From contig VGSO01000219.1 in assembly GCA_016874945.1 (NCBI GenBank), positions 1 through 5,253 on the forward strand: a stretch of 5,253 bases of DNA, written 5' to 3'. Made by a program: the position numbers and the translations under genes. The number at the start of each line of letters is the position of its first letter. Position 1 is the stretch's first letter. The DNA is from Deltaproteobacteria bacterium (GTDB lineage Bacteria; Desulfobacterota; Desulfobaccia; Desulfobaccales; 0-14-0-80-60-11). Below are positions 4,242-5,253 of this stretch, piece after piece. The notes under the pieces are model-generated. The model was given only the letters and a program-made list of their open reading frames with translations. It was not told the origin of the DNA and did no database searches.

Positions 4242-4298
4242 GAAGACCGAAGACCGGAGACCGGGAACTGTAAGACCGAGAACCGAAAACTGAAAACT
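4242..4298 (+). repeat. Heptanucleotide array after the 5'-nucleotidase gene (8 units)
   Basis: The units are GAAGACC, GAAGACC, GGAGACC, GGGAACT, an 8-base GTAAGACC, GAGAACC, GAAAACT and GAAAACT. The array ends four bases from the 5'-nucleotidase stop codon. The unit drifts step by step from GAAGACC to GAAAACT and is clearly related to TGAAACT/GGAGACT in the divergent gap. A 7-base AT spacer (4235-4241) separates it from the GGCTGAA-type array. Confidence 0.88.
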
Positions 4299-4302
4299 GC
4301 AT

Positions 4303-5253
4303 TCAAGGGACTTCCTTAATGCGGCCTTCCACCTGGGCGGAGATTTTCTTTTGGAGGCGGAATTTATCGATAACCAGGTCCCGCAGCCAGCGCCCGGCGT
4401 CGCTGTAAACGATTTTCGAGCTTTTCAGCAGCCCCCCCTGTTCGGTGAAATCGCCGGCGGCCTTGATGGCCTCTCCGAAGACTTTATAGCCATCGCCCCC
4501 CGCAGCCAGGAAGTCATTGGTGGCCACGGTGTACTCCCTCTCCAGCTCCAGGGGCTGTCCCAGAATGAGCACTTCCTTGACCCGGGAGCCCGCCGGCGCG
4601 ATACGGCTGTATGTAAAACTGAGGCCGGAAACCTGGGGAAATCTCCCGGAAGGCTCTTCCAGGCTGGAGACGCCGTGTTCCAGGGCTTCCTTAAGCTGCC
4701 GGCCCGTTAGGGAGACTGCCAGCAGGTAATTGTCAAAGGGCAGGGCGGTGTAAATTTCTTTCGCTTTTACCTGCCCCTGGTGAATGCTGGCCCGGATGCC
4801 CCCGGCATTGGTGATGGCCGCCTGTGCCCCCGTAGTTTCCCGGATAACATCGGCAATGAGATTGCCCAGGTTGGTTTCCTGAGTCCGCACCCGCTCCCCG
4901 TCCAGGTCCACTTCGGCCTCGCCCACCATCGCATCCAACTTGGCGTCCACTTTTCGGGCGTAAGCCGCCACCACCTTTTTGGCTTTGGGGTTTTCCCGGC
5001 CGGGAACCGGCTTGATCTCCAGCAAGCGGCCCTGATATTTAACCACTTTGCCATGTTCCACGGTGAGATCCAAGACCCCCAGGGCCTTGAAGTGTTCCCA
5101 TGCCTGGACCACCAGGACGCCGTTCACCACCGCCGGCTCCAATACCTTGGTATGGGAATGGCCGCCCACGATGACAGGAATGCCCTTGACCCGCTGGGCC
5201 AGCAGTCGCTCCCGCTGGTGCCCCAGGTGGGCCAGAATGATGATTAAGTCGGC
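4303..5253 (-). CDS. UshA-type metallophosphatase / 5'-nucleotidase, C-terminal part (5' end outside the window)
   Basis: The reading frame is open to the window edge, giving 316 visible codons of a longer gene; the family usually has about 500 residues or more, so roughly the N-terminal third is missing from view. Visible residues 1-35 are the end of the metallophosphatase domain: AHLG (8-11) and GGHSHT (30-35), where H9, H32 and H34 are the expected metal ligands. The 5'-nucleotidase C-terminal domain follows: TNLGNLIADVI (127-137), NAGGIRASI (149-157), LPFDN (171-175), FPQVSGLSF (205-213) and NDFLAAGGDGYKVF (246-259), which bind the nucleotide base and phosphate. Members hydrolyse nucleotides, UDP-sugars or cyclic nucleotides, often in the periplasm; substrate and export signal cannot be judged without the N-terminus. 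A GTG at 5169 is not the start, because conserved motif residues precede it in frame. The ThiS-like gene follows on the same strand. Confidence 0.95.
   Translation of the reverse strand, partial: ADLIIILAHLGHQRERLLAQRVKGIPVIVGGHSHTKVLEPAVVNGVLVVQAWEHFKALGVLDLTVEHGKVVKYQGRLLEIKPVPGRENPKAKKVVAAYARKVDAKLDAMVGEAEVDLDGERVRTQETNLGNLIADVIRETTGAQAAITNAGGIRASIHQGQVKAKEIYTALPFDNYLLAVSLTGRQLKEALEHGVSSLEEPSGRFPQVSGLSFTYSRIAPAGSRVKEVLILGQPLELEREYTVATNDFLAAGGDGYKVFGEAIKAAGDFTEQGGLLKSSKIVYSDAGRWLRDLVIDKFRLQKKISAQVEGRIKEVP

Noticed and set aside
4207..4298. CRISPR array
   Set aside because: The period is only 7 bases with no spacers, and there are no cas genes.
4767..5054. Minus-strand open frame within the nucleotidase gene
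   Set aside because: It overlaps the conserved NAGGIR region in another frame and its Trp/Lys/Pro-rich translation is typical of a shadow frame.
5167..5169. GTG as the start of the nucleotidase gene
   Set aside because: In-frame upstream residues up to the window edge include the conserved AHLG metal-ligand motif, so the gene continues beyond 5253.

Overview
The window looks like a chromosomal stretch of a fairly GC-rich anaerobic bacterium. My best guess is a Desulfobacterota (former deltaproteobacterial) lineage. The basis is the fused CobA-HemD protein, a lone hemerythrin, a DUF4337 protein and the style of intergenic repeats; the assignment is an inference and no marker gene fixes it. 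There are six protein genes, no RNA gene, no transposase and no CRISPR array. No gap between genes exceeds 300 bases.

Left part (1-1889). A complete minus-strand cobA-hemD fusion (151-1677) makes uroporphyrinogen III and methylates it to precorrin-2, the branch point to siroheme, cobalamin and (in many sulfate reducers) haem. It diverges from a small plus-strand gene (1890-2360) for a zinc-ribbon protein with an HExxH metallopeptidase-like motif. The 212-base divergent gap has a good extended -10 promoter for the plus-strand gene and a weaker candidate for cobA-hemD. It is framed by inverted arrays of a 7-base repeat that lie beside both start codons.

Middle part (2361-3835). The HExxH gene converges on a minus-strand pair, DUF4337 (3251-3835) followed by a hemerythrin-like protein (2630-3202). 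The convergent gap again has two inverted 7-base arrays around a unique core, and the hemerythrin stop codon lies inside one of them. The DUF4337-hemerythrin junction is 48 bases and holds a small REP-like palindrome.

Right part (3836-5253). Further upstream on the minus strand are a 60-residue ThiS/MoaD-like beta-grasp protein lacking the C-terminal Gly-Gly (4004-4186) and the C-terminal 316 codons of a UshA-type metallophosphatase/5'-nucleotidase that runs off the window (4303 to beyond 5253). A REP-like palindrome and a strong GC hairpin, probably a terminator, separate these from DUF4337. A third set of 7-base arrays fills the nucleotidase/beta-grasp junction.

The genes do not form an obvious single pathway. 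The most unusual thing is the non-coding architecture: degenerate heptanucleotide arrays at three of the five gene junctions, twice as inverted pairs around unique cores of about 157-174 bases, reaching up to or into start and stop signals.
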